Notes under the pieces: generated by a model | Told to the model about the DNA's origin: nothing | What the model saw: the letters and a program-made list of their open reading frames with translations, nothing else | The model's database searches: none | NCBI RefSeq assembly: GCF_020382885.2 | Contig: NC_058510.1 | Coordinates: 3,009,362 to 3,073,361, forward strand | Length of the DNA: 64,000 nt | Source of the DNA: Scatophagus argus | Lineage: Eukaryota; Chordata; Actinopteri; Scatophagidae | Direction of reading: 5' to 3' | In this document: in pieces, positions 37,081 to 50,261 of the stretch | Layout of the letters: every line of letters starts with the position of its first letter | Numbering within the stretch: position 1 is the stretch's first letter | Position numbers and translations under genes: made by a program

Positions 37081-37914
37081 CAACTTGTGACTTATTGTAA
37101 CCACATCTACACAAATATCCATACACTGTAATGTCAGAGGATTTGTGTACTGGTCTAATTAGAGATAATGTAGGCAGAGCCCTTCTCTCCTCGACTCCCA
37201 TCCTTTGTCTTTCCACCCCCACATCTTGGTGGCTGAAATCCCCATGGAGTAGGTTGGGTGAGAAAGAGGGTGAGAAACAGAGATGCTTTTGTGTGTGGTA
37301 TTTTTGTTGTGGTGTCACATTTGGAGAGAGAGCTGCTTGGCTTGGGAGTAATAGGTTATCAATACATGTTATTGATCATTGAGATGAAAGCCTGAAAGAT
37401 GTGTTTTTGTCTGCTGTTGGTCTCTAGTGGGGAAGACATAGAGACAGGGACAGACCTCTAAAATGATGACAAAGACCAGCAGCTGATGCACTGCTGATGC
37501 TATGTGTCCTGAATACAGATGTAAGGGAGCATCCCGTTGTTTCAAGGAAAAAATATGTTTCTAGAGAAACCTTATATGTTGTTTTGGTGCAGGTGTGTAT
37601 GCATGTGTGGTGCAGTTTGGTGCAGTGCGAATCCCCTTTGTAATGGTGCAGCAAACCCTCCTCCCTCTCTATCCAGCTCTCTCTCTCTGCACGCTGAGGT
37701 TTATGTAAAAGCCTTACGTAAGACCATAACACTCACTACCAGTCCAGCAGATCAAAGCTAGCAATGCAGACACTGAGAATGGCGCACGATGGTGTGAGCA
37801 CGTGTGTGTATCGGCTGATCTCATCATTAATCTGCTGCTGCTGCTGCTAGGGCAAGCCTTGTTTGTACCTGCATGTATGTGTTTGTTTTGGCACATGAAT
37901 CTGGTGTGATTTGA

Positions 37915-38070
37915 ACAGAAGAAGAATCATCTTTATTGGCAGTATATATATATTTTTACATACACACACTGAATTCATCTTCTGCATTTGACCCATCCTT
38001 AGTTGAACACACACATGCAACAGCCAGCAAATTACATGCAGTGAAACACACACAGGAGCAGGAGAGGAAT
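37915..38070. repeat. dispersed fish repeat fragment, class uncertain
   Basis: The segment with AATCATCTTTATTGGCAGTA, then TTCTGCATTTGACCCATCC and GTGAAACACACACAGGAGCAG resembles a 3' segment I recall as widespread in fish genomes. No ends or coding sequence are visible, so I leave the class open. Confidence 0.5.
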
Positions 38071-38857
38071 TGAGGAAGAAAAACCTGAAGGAAAAAATGG
38101 GAGAACAAGATTTCTAGGTGTATGTGAGTGTGAGGGTCTGTTTGGCTTCATTGCCCTGAAAAGAAGGTTTCACTGGCCTACATAACTTTTGAGGAATAGC
38201 AGACACAAGTAGCAATAACTTGATAACATTATGCTAAAATATGGGGTAATAAGAGTACAGTAATGTCAGTTAGGCATCCAGTGCTATGTCTACCAGACAA
38301 CATTAGCCACCAGCTGCTGAAGGGGCAGAAACTCATGAGAATACTAAATGGAACAAGTTTTTATTACTTTTCTTTCAGCAGTCTCTCTAAAGAGCTAACA
38401 CATGATACTGTACCTCAGGCAAACTGACAAAGTGAGGAGGTATTGAAATTTTACAGCACAGCGGAGTAGTGCTGCAGAAAACCATCCATTCTATAGAAGA
38501 CAAGAACACATTTTAGCTTTTCAGAATGACCAATTACAGAACAACAAACAACCCACTAAAATACAGATGCTTGGCAGGAAAATCTCAGCACAGGAAGAGC
38601 AGAGTTAAGGTCAGACTGATATTTCCAAAAAAAATCTCATCTTGATGGTAGATAGGGTTTTCCTGCCCTGATAAATGTGTGTGTTTGTGTGTGTGATGGA
38701 GCCCTAAGCGCCGTTCAAAAGCTGTACCCCACATTTTGCATGGCAGCCTCTCTACAGTCGTTCCCATAGTAACTCCACTGGGTCAACCAATGAAAAGAGG
38801 GGGCTGGGCAGGAAGGAGGATGGGAGAGTGTTTGGGGGGCGGTGGCTTTATCTGACA

Positions 38858-38860
<3 letters not shown>

Positions 38861-38917
<57 letters not shown>
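38861..38917. repeat. (TG)n(AG)n compound microsatellite
   Basis: About 36 bp of TG followed without a break by about 20 bp of AG. Confidence 0.95.
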
Positions 38918-38918
<1 letters not shown>

Positions 38919-40170
38919 TTCTAAAAACACACACTAAACTAGATTTACAAAATGTAAGCATCCCTTAATAAACCATCAGCAGGAGCATCGGAAAAGGAGG
39001 CATGCAGTGATTGAGGTTTCACTGTCAAAACAGAGCTCTGACCTTTGGCACACATCTTCTGAACACATCACTTCCTCAGGTAAAGGTTTCACTTTGTACT
39101 ACTGGTTTTCACCTCTGCAGCCTCATGGGAAACCACCTGCCATATTTTTCCTCTCTCGGTTGGTGTTTGCTATCCTCCCTCATTCTCTCACTTCTCTCCC
39201 ATATGATGCCACAGTTTCTCTCTGGGCTGGGTTGTGTAATACTCCCACTTGTCAATAATTCATCAGCAGACAAGCTTTTGACTCTGTGAATGAGGGTTAG
39301 CCTGTGAACACAAGAGCCCGCTGACGGAAGCTTTAACCCCTGTAGAAGTCAAACACGTAAATCTGGTTTATACTGGATCACCAGTTTAAGGGATGAACAA
39401 GCACGTGTTAATACGATTCTGACGTTGAAATGAACAGAAACAAGACATTCAATTAAGTTCCAGAGTGAAAGGAAGCTTGTGAGCAGCAAAATAAAATATG
39501 AATTAAATTATGAATCACAAGATGAGATGACTAAAATATCCTTTACGGATACAGTGTCAGGGAGGTTAGTTAATGATCTGATACACAGTACAATGGCCTT
39601 AATTTAGTATTGAATATTGAATTAGCATTTCCACTTCATTGGATTTGTGCTTAGACTTCTGACGTCCTCAACTAATTCCTCTATTAAACATATGAGACTA
39701 ATTACCAGATAAAAACTACTTTACAGACTATGAACATATGTTGGTCCCACCTGCAAAGTGATGCCTGCCATTAACTGGAGAAACAATACTGAAAAATTCA
39801 TGAAGGCGTTGGGCAGGGCTGTGTATGTATGGCTGTGAGTATGTGTGTATTGTGGGCAGAGGACTATAGAGTCTTCTTTCCAAAGCGACTTCTGCGTGAC
39901 TGGCCTGGCAGGTCATATTTCTCTGACTCCTGAGGCCACTGAATGTGACTCTTACCAGAAAAGCAACCTGCACGAAGCTGTAGACTGATATTAGTGTGGT
40001 GATCTGAATGCTGTTCTCAGAGAGGTCACGTCAGCTCTTTGGGACGCTGAGGGGAGGAGTTGAATTCTCACCTCACTTTTCACCGGAGTCGGGAGTGAGT
40101 GATACTGGACATGAATGTTTTTCATCATGGAAGAGGAAATAAAAGAGAGTCTTTATGTATTTAATCATCT

Positions 40171-40340
40171 TAAAGGAACAGTGCACCCATAAATGTAAAT
40201 TGAGTCATTATTTACTCCCCCGCATACCTGCTGTTTTTGCTGTGAAGCTCCAAAAATGGTTAGTGGATGAAGTAACGTAACCCAACTTTCCATCGGCACA
40301 GAGGTGATAGTGACTGGATTTTCATTTTTTGGACAACTCT
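40171..40340. repeat. MITE-like fragment
   Basis: It begins TTAAAGGAACAGTGCACCCA, resembling the AGTTCACCCAAAAATGAAAAT ends of common fish MITEs. Near 40309-40340 the inverted version of such an end (GACTGGATTTTCATTTTTTG) appears, suggesting a rearranged or partial copy. No target duplication could be defined. Confidence 0.4.
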
Positions 40341-41324
40341 TCTTCTAATACATGCTATATTTTGGCATATGCATAGTCTCCAAAATAAAACATCTGAGTT
40401 ATCAGAGAGAAAATAGCAACTTTTGAAAACAATCAAAGTTAAATACTTTGTAGTCTGAAATGTTGCTCTTAAAATTGACACTAATCTCTTTTGTTGATGC
40501 CTCTCTTGGTTGCAGGTTTCCAATACCAGCTGCTTCATATTACTGAGGACAATTATGACAGAAGCCTAATATGAGCGTTGAAGAACTTCATACATCCCAG
40601 CAACAGCAGCATCGTATCTGATACTTGGGAAACACTGTCTTCTATACCACTAAAGAGGACAATTAGATCTGCTGAATACAGAGAGATGGGCAATGATAGT
40701 TTGACTTGCAAAAGCAGTTTAATTAAGTTTTGATTTTCGAGGAGAAGCACACAGTGCTGGATCATAGTGAGCACACATTTCATTGCTGTTCTTTACAACA
40801 GCTTAAACATGTTTTCTGAAAGATTGCTACAGAAACCACTGGTACAATTGTACAATGATACTGCATTCCAAACACAAATAACAGTAAACCCATCCGTGAA
40901 AAAGAATTATTTTAGCTTCATTCTTACCCCGGGGCAGTCGAAAGTTTAAGGAATCCTGTCATAATGTAGTTAAATATCCTTCAGAGCCGATGGATTTTTA
41001 CAATTTGTTTTAAAGGAAACCCTTGCTGCTGATGTGCACCTACAGTCACAATAATGTCAAGCAGAGAAGAGTTATTTTTTTGTACAGTGAAGACAAATTA
41101 GAAACCATTGTATAAATGAGACAAATATAAAACCCCTTTACCCCCTCACTGGCTATATAAAATGCTGCACAAATATCTCCTGGAAGTAAGTCGTAAAATG
41201 TCTCTTGCGTCTCTTGTGTCCATATTCTTGTCCACTCTTGCTTATCTGTGAGCAGACTGTTGATTATTGCAGTGTTTGAAATCAACAGAGAAGCTCAACG
41301 TCTCACTGCTCCATTTAAGAAATA

Positions 41325-41624
41325 CACTATATAAACAAAAGTATCCATACACACCTCTTTATGGGGCTATTGTTCAGAGGCTGGGCTCGGCCCCTGACTT
41401 CTAGTGAAGGGAAATCTTAATGATTTCCTTTCACAAGACATTTCGGACTATGCTATGCTTCCAACTTTGTGGCAACAGTTTGTTGAAGGCCCTTTTCTAT
41501 TCCAGCATGACTGTGCCAGGCCTTTTGGTCCAACATCAGTGTGTGACCTCACAAATGCTCTACTGCATGAATGGGCACAAATTCCCACAGAAACACTCCA
41601 ACATGTTGTGGAAAGCCTTCACAG
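41325..41624 (+). mobile_element. degraded Tc1/mariner fragment
   Basis: It starts with CACTATATAAACAAAAGTAT directly after a TA dinucleotide (41323-41324), the form of a Tc1-type terminus. Transposase-derived sequence follows, with a large internal deletion. Bases 41516-41624 are identical to 51499-51607 in the other copy of this family. The right end is missing. Confidence 0.8.
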
Positions 41625-41914
41625 CTGTACGTTTGAAATATGTGTGGGGGTAAGGAGAAATATGAATTTCACATTCTTTTTTAAAGAATGGTTGTCAATC
41701 ACTGAAACTGCATATATTCCCAGCACTTAAGTTAAGTTGACAGTTACTTTATATTTAACTTACACACACACACACACATTTGCGCACGATTGCATTCGCG
41801 ATCCTTACGCACACACCTTAAACACACCCAAGACTGTATAAGTTGAGTTCCAAATCTTTTTCTTTGTATCTTGAGACAGATGTCGCAAGCACCAACCAGG
41901 ATCCACATCCTCAT

Positions 41915-43786
41915 TCAGCTTGGCGGGGCGTTAATATCCACAGTGATAAAAGTGTACATTCTATCCTTCACAGTGGCCTTGACTGTGTAATTAAGAGTAT
42001 TGAGCCCATCTTTATCCATGGTCCACTTGGTTTGGCCCAGTTTTCCAGGATTCGCAGGGTTTGCCTCATTGTGCTGGTCTCTCGTGTGTTTGACCATCTT
42101 GTACCTTCCCGTCACAAAGTCAGGTCGAGAAATGGACATTCCACGGAAGATAATTCGGTTGTAAATGTCGTCGTCCTCACCTCCCCAGCCCCAGTATGTG
42201 TTAGGGAAGCCATTAATCTTTAAGTACTGGTCCTTGGACAATGAAGAGACCCCACCAAAGAAGGTATTATAGGGTAAATGGAAGTTAAATTTGTCCATGC
42301 CCACAGCCAGGTGTCGGGGATTGTCGAAGCACCTGTAGAGGTTCCGGTCATCTAAAGGAACCAAATCGACATCAGAGAAGACGAAACAGTCATAGTCGTA
42401 CTCCTTCAGCGCTTCAACATAGCCTACATTCATCAGTTTAGCCCGGTTGAAGACCCCCTCTCCATCCTGGTTGATGACATACACCCCGTAGTCCACCTGC
42501 TGTCGTAGCAGTATGGGGTGCAGGTAGTAGAGCCAGTGCTTAAGGTGCTCATGCCGGTTTCGGAACGGGATGATGATCGCCACCTAAACCAATGAAATCA
42601 TTACATTTGGCTAGGACACAAATCAAAGTGAATCTTTAAGGTGTTTTTGCCCTTTAAACGGTGTAATATCAGTAAGTCTGGAGAGAAATATGAGAAATAA
42701 AAGTAGTCATTGTGAACTAAAATGTTTTACTATTATACATGATGTGTCTGTATTAATATGAAATCAGGATGAGCTCATTTTAACTACTTTACATACTGCT
42801 GGGTAGTTTAATGTACAAATCATCAAAGACTGTGAGCTTTTACATCCTGTGAGAAACAGATCTCGGAAAAGTTTCATGAGCTCGGAAAAGCTGCTCTGTT
42901 TTCACATAAAACAAATCTTTACGTTTATCACAAACAAATCAAAATCACCACATTTGGAGATACATGGTTTTCACTGGTCAGGAAGGCCGTGAAAAATGAG
43001 TTTTAATCTGAAAAGAAAGTGAAACTTTCCGACAAATGCAGTGGAGGGGAAAATACACTCTTTCTCTCTGAGTGGAACAGAAGCATAAAGTATCATTAAA
43101 AGGAAATATTCAAGTGAAATATAAGTACCTGAAGTCGTATCCTTGAGTTAGTGTGCTTTATTACATTTCATGACTGCCTGTTTCTGTACCGGGATGATTA
43201 ATGACTTTTCTGACAGGTTATACAAACAGTAGCAGAGTTTATATGATATTGTTCACATAACTTTCAGCGCTAGTTTTCAAATTAGATTCCAAATATCTAA
43301 AATCATGCAAACTCTGTTACTTTTTTTTAAATATACTTTCACGACTCATGTATTTTATTTGTCTTCTTCACCTACCTTCTGTGAGGCGACACAGTCTTCT
43401 GGCTTGTGCCTTCCTCCCTCCTGAAGAAAACTGACTTCCTTTCTCACTTCATCCAAAGTCCGATCAAAATTAAACTCCACACGGAGTGGACCCACAAGCT
43501 TTGGAGGGGGGTCTGGACAGGGCTCCAAAGTCTTGACCTGAGGAGCTGTGGTCTGTGTCACTGCCTGCTTGTCTTCTGTAGCTTTGGTGTTCAGTTCCCA
43601 CAGTTCTTGTACACGCTGTTTAATCATCCTGGCAAGAGTGTCATTTTCTCCTTCTGCATAGTGTGGTTTAGTCAAATAAGTTAAAGTGCCGTGTTTGCCG
43701 TAAAACAGAAGCACAACAAAGCACGCCAGGCTGAGCAAAGCAAAAAGTGACAACACTCTGAAGAGTTTTTTCAGCATTTTTGCCAT
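41915..43786 (-). CDS. beta-1,4-galactosyltransferase (B4GALT1/2-like), two coding exons
   Basis: Golgi type II membrane enzyme that moves galactose from UDP-Gal to terminal GlcNAc (family role). Exon 1 (43786-43376) encodes 137 residues and exon 2 (42583-41915) 222, total 359. The junction is GT-AG, phase 0, and joins DCVASQK to VAIIIPFRNR. Visible: basic N tail MAKMLKKLFR, a membrane anchor (about 11-29), a stem, CPDPPPKLVGP, then the catalytic domain with FSDVDLVP (metal-binding DVD at 208-210), WGWGGEDDD (268-276) and KMVKHTRDQ (Met300 and His303, matching bovine Met344 and His347). Two points are odd. All catalytic-domain sequence after the junction sits in one exon. Residue 245 is Phe where bovine B4GALT1 has the donor-selecting Tyr289. 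Sequence is closest to B4GALT1/B4GALT2, and I cannot choose between them. The upstream in-frame TTG codons are not used; the ATG at 43786 starts the protein. Confidence 0.93.
42584..43375 (-). other. galactosyltransferase intron
   Basis: The only coding intron of the gene, 792 bp, with donor GTAGGTG and acceptor ATTGGTTTAG. No transposon was recognised in it. Confidence 0.7.
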
Positions 43787-45891
43787 CCCTGAAACTGAGT
43801 GCTGTAAACTCAACAGGTCTCGAACAGCTCTGGCAACAGCATTTCTCTGAGCAAGTCAAACGTGTTACAACCATGAGAGCAGCCAGACAGGTTTTCATTT
43901 TCTATGAGCAACTTCCTTGTTCAAGTCAGCTGATCAGGTGGGAGCGCACACCTGTTGTTAATAATTAATTGTGTCTTTATATCATTTGTTTCCTTTTATC
44001 CAGAATATAGTGACTGACTTAGTGAGTATTCTGGTGTGTCTGCTTATATCTACAGCTATATTATCGTAGTTACTTTAATTTGTATATTATCACCAAGTAC
44101 TTTTAGTACATTTAATACATTTATTTGAAACAAAACAAAGCACAAAGCTAGTGTACTAAGATAAAAAGGTTCAATTATTGACTATTTAATTATTGATCAA
44201 ATTACTGACTTAATTGTTTTTGAAAAATACAATTTTACTAGTATAAATAAAAGAGCAATAATGATACTTCCTGTATGTTGACAAATGGGGCCCTCTTCTG
44301 GTGTGTGACTGTGCTTGCTGAATTTCCTGAGTGTAAAAGCTGACAGACCTGGAGGTGATCCACAGCCAGTCCTCAGAGATCAGCTCTCAGTCGTCCTCAG
44401 ACTGATCCTTCACAGTAAATTTGGAATACATGCCAGCTACTGACACTTGGGACATGAAGACGTGCATGTGTAGTCTGTGTTGCAGCTCATCTTGTTGAAA
44501 TGCTGTGTCCAGGGAGGACTACGCCTTAGAAACTGTGCAGCTTTCTTTGTGAATGGAGACAAATGGGAGGGTATTACTTACACTGGTCACACCCAGATTC
44601 ACTTTGCTCCCAGCTAGACCTTATCAGGTATAACTGTGAAATGGGACAGATTTCTGTGTTAGCATATATCCCGTCTTGAATTTGGCTCTTGGGGGCCAAT
44701 AACCCAAACACACAAACTATACATAACAAAATACAGGCCCACCTAAGCCACAGGTAAACTCAGCACAATCATGTTACCTTAACATCATCCACCACAAGAT
44801 TCATCCATGACAGACTAAACTCATGACCTCATTTAAACTAAATGTACCCCAGGTTGATGTTAAACCTCTCAAACAGCGACCCCTAGTGGTACTCTAATCA
44901 AGTCACAGCAAGTTTACAGATCGAAAGTCGAGCAAGCCCTCTGAAAGCAGAGTAATCACGTTTAAGAGGCCTTCGTGTTGGCCTCAGAAATGCAGGTGGT
45001 TTTTAAGTGTGGACTGGATTTTCTGTTTTTGTTTTTTTAACCAACTTGTCATTTTAAATGCTGTTGCATTGCTCTGGTCGACATGAAAAACACTAGTTGC
45101 TGAAACTAAAATTAGTGCCTTTGGTAGGTTTTGCCAAAAAAAAGAAAAACAGAAAAAGAAAAAGAGCTTCTTAAAAGAGCTTTGTGTTCAGTTTAGTGAG
45201 TGCTGCTTGTGTGGTGGAAAGACAGCTGAAATGAAGGCAGTCTGGTGTCATCTGTGCGAGCTTACAACCACCGTGCCGACTGACTGGCTTGTTTTCTCAG
45301 GCTGCATTTTTCTGTTTTACTAACTGTAATGAAATAAAAACAAATGTCCCTCTCTGTACAACAAAGGATGATTTTCTTCATCACCATAAAGATAAACCTT
45401 TCCAAATGAAGGTTTTATTGCAGTTTATTCCCACAAACTCTATCCAGCAGCTAACTATAGTTATGTAAGCCATGACAGTGTTGCTGACACTGCAGTGGGA
45501 GGAAGGGTTAAGAAATAAGCAAATGTTCCCACATTCCCTGACATTTTCCCAGGACTTTGATGGAGATGTTCCTTTGTCCATTTACTATGGTTCATCATGT
45601 TCACCATGGGGATTCCTTTTTGTTTTCATTACTGCTTTGGTTATGTGATATACATGGTTAATATGTTGACGTTGGCGCTCAACTGAACTTGAGTTCTCAG
45701 GGCTGAAAAATAGCCTGAAGTGCCAACTGAGATGTTAAATGTTTGCTTAAATCATAATTCTGTCTAAAAGTATTCTATTAGCAACCATTAAAGCTGAACT
45801 TTTTTACTCCTGAAAAAGAAGAATAATATATGAGTACTTTTCCAGCCTCAGATATTTCATTAGCGGTTTGTGGTTGAAAGACAGGATAATA
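43787..45891. other. galactosyltransferase upstream region, no gene seen
   Basis: This 2.1-kb stretch holds the presumed promoter and 5' UTR of the galactosyltransferase, then AT-rich intergenic DNA up to the LINE. I saw no clear core-promoter motif. Confidence 0.4.
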
Positions 45892-48711
45892 CAACATGGC
45901 TGACCCCCGCTGTGCCAGACCACGCCGTTCTTACTGACGATACGTTCTCCGTGTTTCGTATGGATAGGACCAAGGACTCTGGTAAAAGTAAAGGGGGTGG
46001 CGTATGCTTCATGACCAACAACAACTGGTGTGACCCGAGGAACATATCAGTTCTGTCCCGTTCCTGCTCGCCGCATCTGGAACATCTGGCGATTCTCTGT
46101 CGGCCCTTCTACCTGCCCAGGGAGTTCACTTCAGCCGCCATTGTTGCTGTCTACATCCCACCACATGCGGATACGGACACTGCTCTGGCTTCACTACACG
46201 ATATCATTAGCAAACACCACAGCAAACACCCGGACACTGCCCTCATAGTGGCAGGGGACTTCAACAAGGCGAACCTGACAAAGGTTATGCCGAACTTTTT
46301 CCAACATGTGACATGCCCAACCCGGGGTGTTAACACGTTGGACCACTGCTACACTCTCCATAAAGACAGCTACAAAGCCACAGCACTACCGGCTTTTGGT
46401 AAAGCGGACCACGCCGCCATCTTCCTCATGCCAGAGTATAAACAGAAGCTAAGGGCGGTTGCTCCGGCAACGAGGGAGGTCAGGCGCTGGACCGACCAAT
46501 CAGAGGCCATGCTGCAGGACGCGCTGAGTGACGTGGACTGGGACATGTTTGAGAGGAGCTCCGGAGATGACGTCAGTTTGTTTACGGAAGTGGTGACGGA
46601 CTTCATTGTTAAGCTTATAGATGATATCGTTCCCGTGGTGACTGTGAAGGTTTTTCCTAATCAGAAACCGTGGGTCGATAAAACTATTCGTGAGGCTCTG
46701 AAGGCTCGAACCACTGCCTACAATGAAGGACTCATCTCCGGCGACATGGTCCCGTACAAGGCAGCGTCCTACGAGCTCCGGCGGAAGGTGAGGACGGCGA
46801 AGCGGCGGTACAAGGACAGAGTGGAGGCTACACTGGGCGACCGGGACAGCAGACGGATGTGGCAGGGACTTCGGACCATCACTGACTATAGAGGACGGAA
46901 GGATTCACCGGCTGCAGCGGATCCTGCGATAGCGGAGGAGCTGAACTCTTTCTTCGCACGCTACAACACCGCTAGCGCCGCGGCTAATGCTTACGCGGAG
47001 GAGCCTGGCAGTAACTCCGGTGAGTCCCGCTTGCTGTCCGTCTCAGAGCACAACGTGAGGACAGCTCTGAGACGCGTGAACAGCAGGAAAGCTGCTGGCC
47101 CTGATGGCATCCCCGGGCGTGCACTGAGGGCATGCGCAGATCAGCTGGCTCCCGTCTTCACCTCTATATTCAATATGTCCCTGGCTCACTCTGTTGTCCC
47201 TGACTGCTTCAAACGCTCCACCATCATCCCCGTACCCAAAAAGCCCAACCCTGCCTGCAACAACGACTACCGCCCTGTTGCCCTCACCTCGGTGGTAATG
47301 AAGTGCTTCGAAAGACTGATAAAGGACTTCATCTGTACTTCATTGCCTGCTTCTTTTGACCCCCTCCAGTTCGCCTACCGCACGAACAGGAGCACCGACG
47401 ACGCCATCAATCACGTCCTCCACTCCACCCTCACCCACCTGGACAGCGGTTTGGGGAACTATGTGCGGCTGCTGTTCATCGACTACAGCTCCGCATTCAA
47501 CACCATAGTTCCCCACAGACTGGTCTCTAAGCTCAGGGACCTGGGGCTGAACTCCTCACTCTGCTCCTGGGTCCAGAGCTTTTTGACTGACAGGTCACAG
47601 GTAGTGAGGATTGGTAAACACACCTCCAGCCCACGCACCCTTAACATCGGCACCCCCCAAGGATGCGTCCTGAGTCCTCTGCTTTACTCCCTCTACACCC
47701 ATGACTGTAAAGCCATGCACCCCTCCAACATCATTGTAAAGTTCGCCGACGATACAGTGGTGGTAGGTCTGATCTCCAATAACAGGATAACGGCCTACAC
47801 GGAGGAGGTGGATGCTCTGGCATCATGGTGTCGTATGAACAATCTAGACATGAACGTCCACAAAACCAAGGAGTTGATTGTGGACTTCAGGAGGGAGAAG
47901 CAGAGGAGCCATCATACCCCTCTCAGGATTTATGGGACACTGGTGGAGAGGGTCAGCAGCTACAGGTACCTCGGCGTCCACATCTCCGAGGACCTGACAT
48001 GGACCACCCACATTTCCACCCTGGTGAAGAAGGCGAGGCAGCGGCTGTATTACCTCAGGCGACTGAGGAAATTCAGGGTCTCCACAGCGCTGCAGAGAAC
48101 CTTCTTCACTGCAGCCATACAGTCTGTGCTCACTGGGAGCATCACTGCCTGGTATGGCAACTGTACGGCACAGGACAGGAAAGCTCTGCACAGAGTGATC
48201 CGCTGTGCTGAACGGACTACCAAGACAGCATTGCCCTCCATGCAAGAGGTGTATGCCAGCAGGTGTACATCCAGTGCACAGAGGATTTTAAAAGACACAA
48301 ACCACCCGCACAATAGACTCTTTCAGTGGCTGCCATCGGGGAAACGTCTCCGGTCCCGCATGGCCAAAACTGAAAGACTGAGGAAGAGTTTCTTCCCCCA
48401 GGCCATCAGGACACTGAACTCTCTTTCCCCCACTTAACTCACCCCCCCATACACACACATGCATACATGTATACTATGTATACGATATGTATATTTATGT
48501 ATATTTACATTCCCTCTGCCACTGAGGTTAGATCTCTATCTTTACTTTATTTTTATATTTTTATTCTTCATTCTTTATTTTTTATTTTATTCTATTCTCT
48601 TGTATTTTTGCACAGTTGTTAAAAGGAGTGTTGTTTTTTTCATTTCACTGTGGATGCACATCCACATGTGACAAATAAAGAATTCTGATTCTGATTCTGA
48701 TTCTGATAATA
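45892..48711 (+). mobile_element. 5'-truncated CR1/L2/Rex1-type LINE with open ORF2
   Basis: A non-LTR retrotransposon copy. The frame is open to the TAA at 48435-48437, about 850 residues. It enters within the apurinic-type endonuclease domain just at its conserved TTWL segment, so the first part of that domain is lost. The rest of the endonuclease (for example VAGDFNKANL and CPTRGVNTLDHCYT) and the whole reverse transcriptase follow, including RPVALTSVVMKCFERL, GTPQGCVLSPLLYSLYT and FADDTVVVG (active-site FADD at 47742-47753). The 3' end has AATAAAG plus TTCTGA repeats instead of poly(A). GATAATA occurs at both edges (45885-45891 and 48705-48711), a probable target duplication. No stop or frameshift breaks the retained frame. 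Confidence 0.9.
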
Positions 48712-50108
48712 AGTAAGGAGAAACTATTCACTCACATGGAGTAAATGAGTGTCAACAGTTGATTACTTTAAAATATTTGTGAAACATTAGGTGCAAACAG
48801 AGGTGTAGAATTACAGAGACCAAACCACTGGTATACACACACATTGTTGTTTGTTATTTGGGTTATTTAATGGGAGGAGAACATGCAGTTTAACGCCTGT
48901 AGATATCATGAGTGTAGTCCTGTTTAGAGCCACTAGAGGGTGCTCGTGTATCACCGGTAAAGAATGTGCATGTGAGCCACACTGTACTGGAAGCCTATCT
49001 GAGATTACAGACATTTTGCATGCCTATATGTGTAGGATTCTGTACATCCCCCCAAACACATACAGTATATACTGTACACACATATTACATGCAGCCATGT
49101 GTACTAATGTGTGCGCACGTTACAGCACATGTGAGGGAATTCGGCTTTCTGTTCTCAACCGCACACTTCTAGGTAAATGGGCTGCTGTTTGAAGAGAAAT
49201 CTGATCCCGAGGCCTCTTTAGGAGGAATCTAGCTTTGGTTTGAAATTTTTAATAGAATTCCCCCTCTCTCTCTCGCTGTGTCTTTTTTTCATCTCCTCCT
49301 GCTTTCTCTTTTGCTTATTTTTGCTGCTCCCACCAACTTAAGTTTCAGAGCAAGAATGATGCTTACTGAAACATATTTGTACCCAGAGAAGCAGGTCTGA
49401 TGGCCCAAACTGAGCCAGCTGGTAAACCCCTGCTGATTTAGCCACACAAGTCTCTGCTGGCACTGTGGTATCCCTTTGGAAGTGGGCGGGTCTGCTTTTT
49501 TTGGACCCACAATTTACTTAGCATGCATGCTTGTGGTGTCAGAGCGACATTTATGCAAAACCTGTGCAATTTCTTAATTAAATAGATGACTGGAATGTTG
49601 AAACATGTGTTTTGCTTTTTGTTGAGGAGTTTATACAACTGATCCACAATTTATTTATTCACTGTATGAACTCTGTGGCGTGATACAGAGAGCGATTGTT
49701 GTAGGTTTAATCAGTTCTCCAGTGCCATATGACTGAATAACGTAGAACACCACATACACGTAGATGCTGCTGAACTCTGAAAATACCAGACTTTTCTCAC
49801 ACTCAGTTTGTCCTCATGTGGACGCAACCTATTTGATTCTAAAATTATCGTAAATACTGTTGGTCTTTTCAGTCATACGTGACAGAGACCACAATAGCGA
49901 CAAGAATAGAATAACAATACCAACTCTGTGATGGAAAAGCATTATTTAACAAAGTATATATACATCTGTAGATTCTGTAGCTTGAAAAGTCAAAATGTCA
50001 AGTATTTTTGGCTGAGTTCATGCCCTTGAGAAGGTCCAAATCTTCCTATAGGCAGAACAAAATTCTTCCTACCATCTGAAAATCTGAATACATAGCAAAA
50101 GTGGATTT

Positions 50109-50139
<31 letters not shown>

Positions 50140-50214
50140 CACAGCTCTTAAAACAGCCCTAGTTACAGCCTAGAGAACTCAGCAGTTTAGTGAAACATGA
50201 TGCCCAGACCATAA

Positions 50215-50261
<47 letters not shown>

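Larger units (their letters stand above)
37081..41324. other. intergenic amer2-galactosyltransferase, no gene seen
   Basis: AT-rich intergenic DNA with a dispersed-repeat fragment (37915-38070), a compound microsatellite (38861-38917) and a MITE-like fragment (40171-40340). Short frames here show no recognisable domain. Confidence 0.5.

Noticed and set aside
47844-48245. Minus-strand 133-codon frame inside the LINE
   Set aside because: Shadow of the reverse transcriptase frame.
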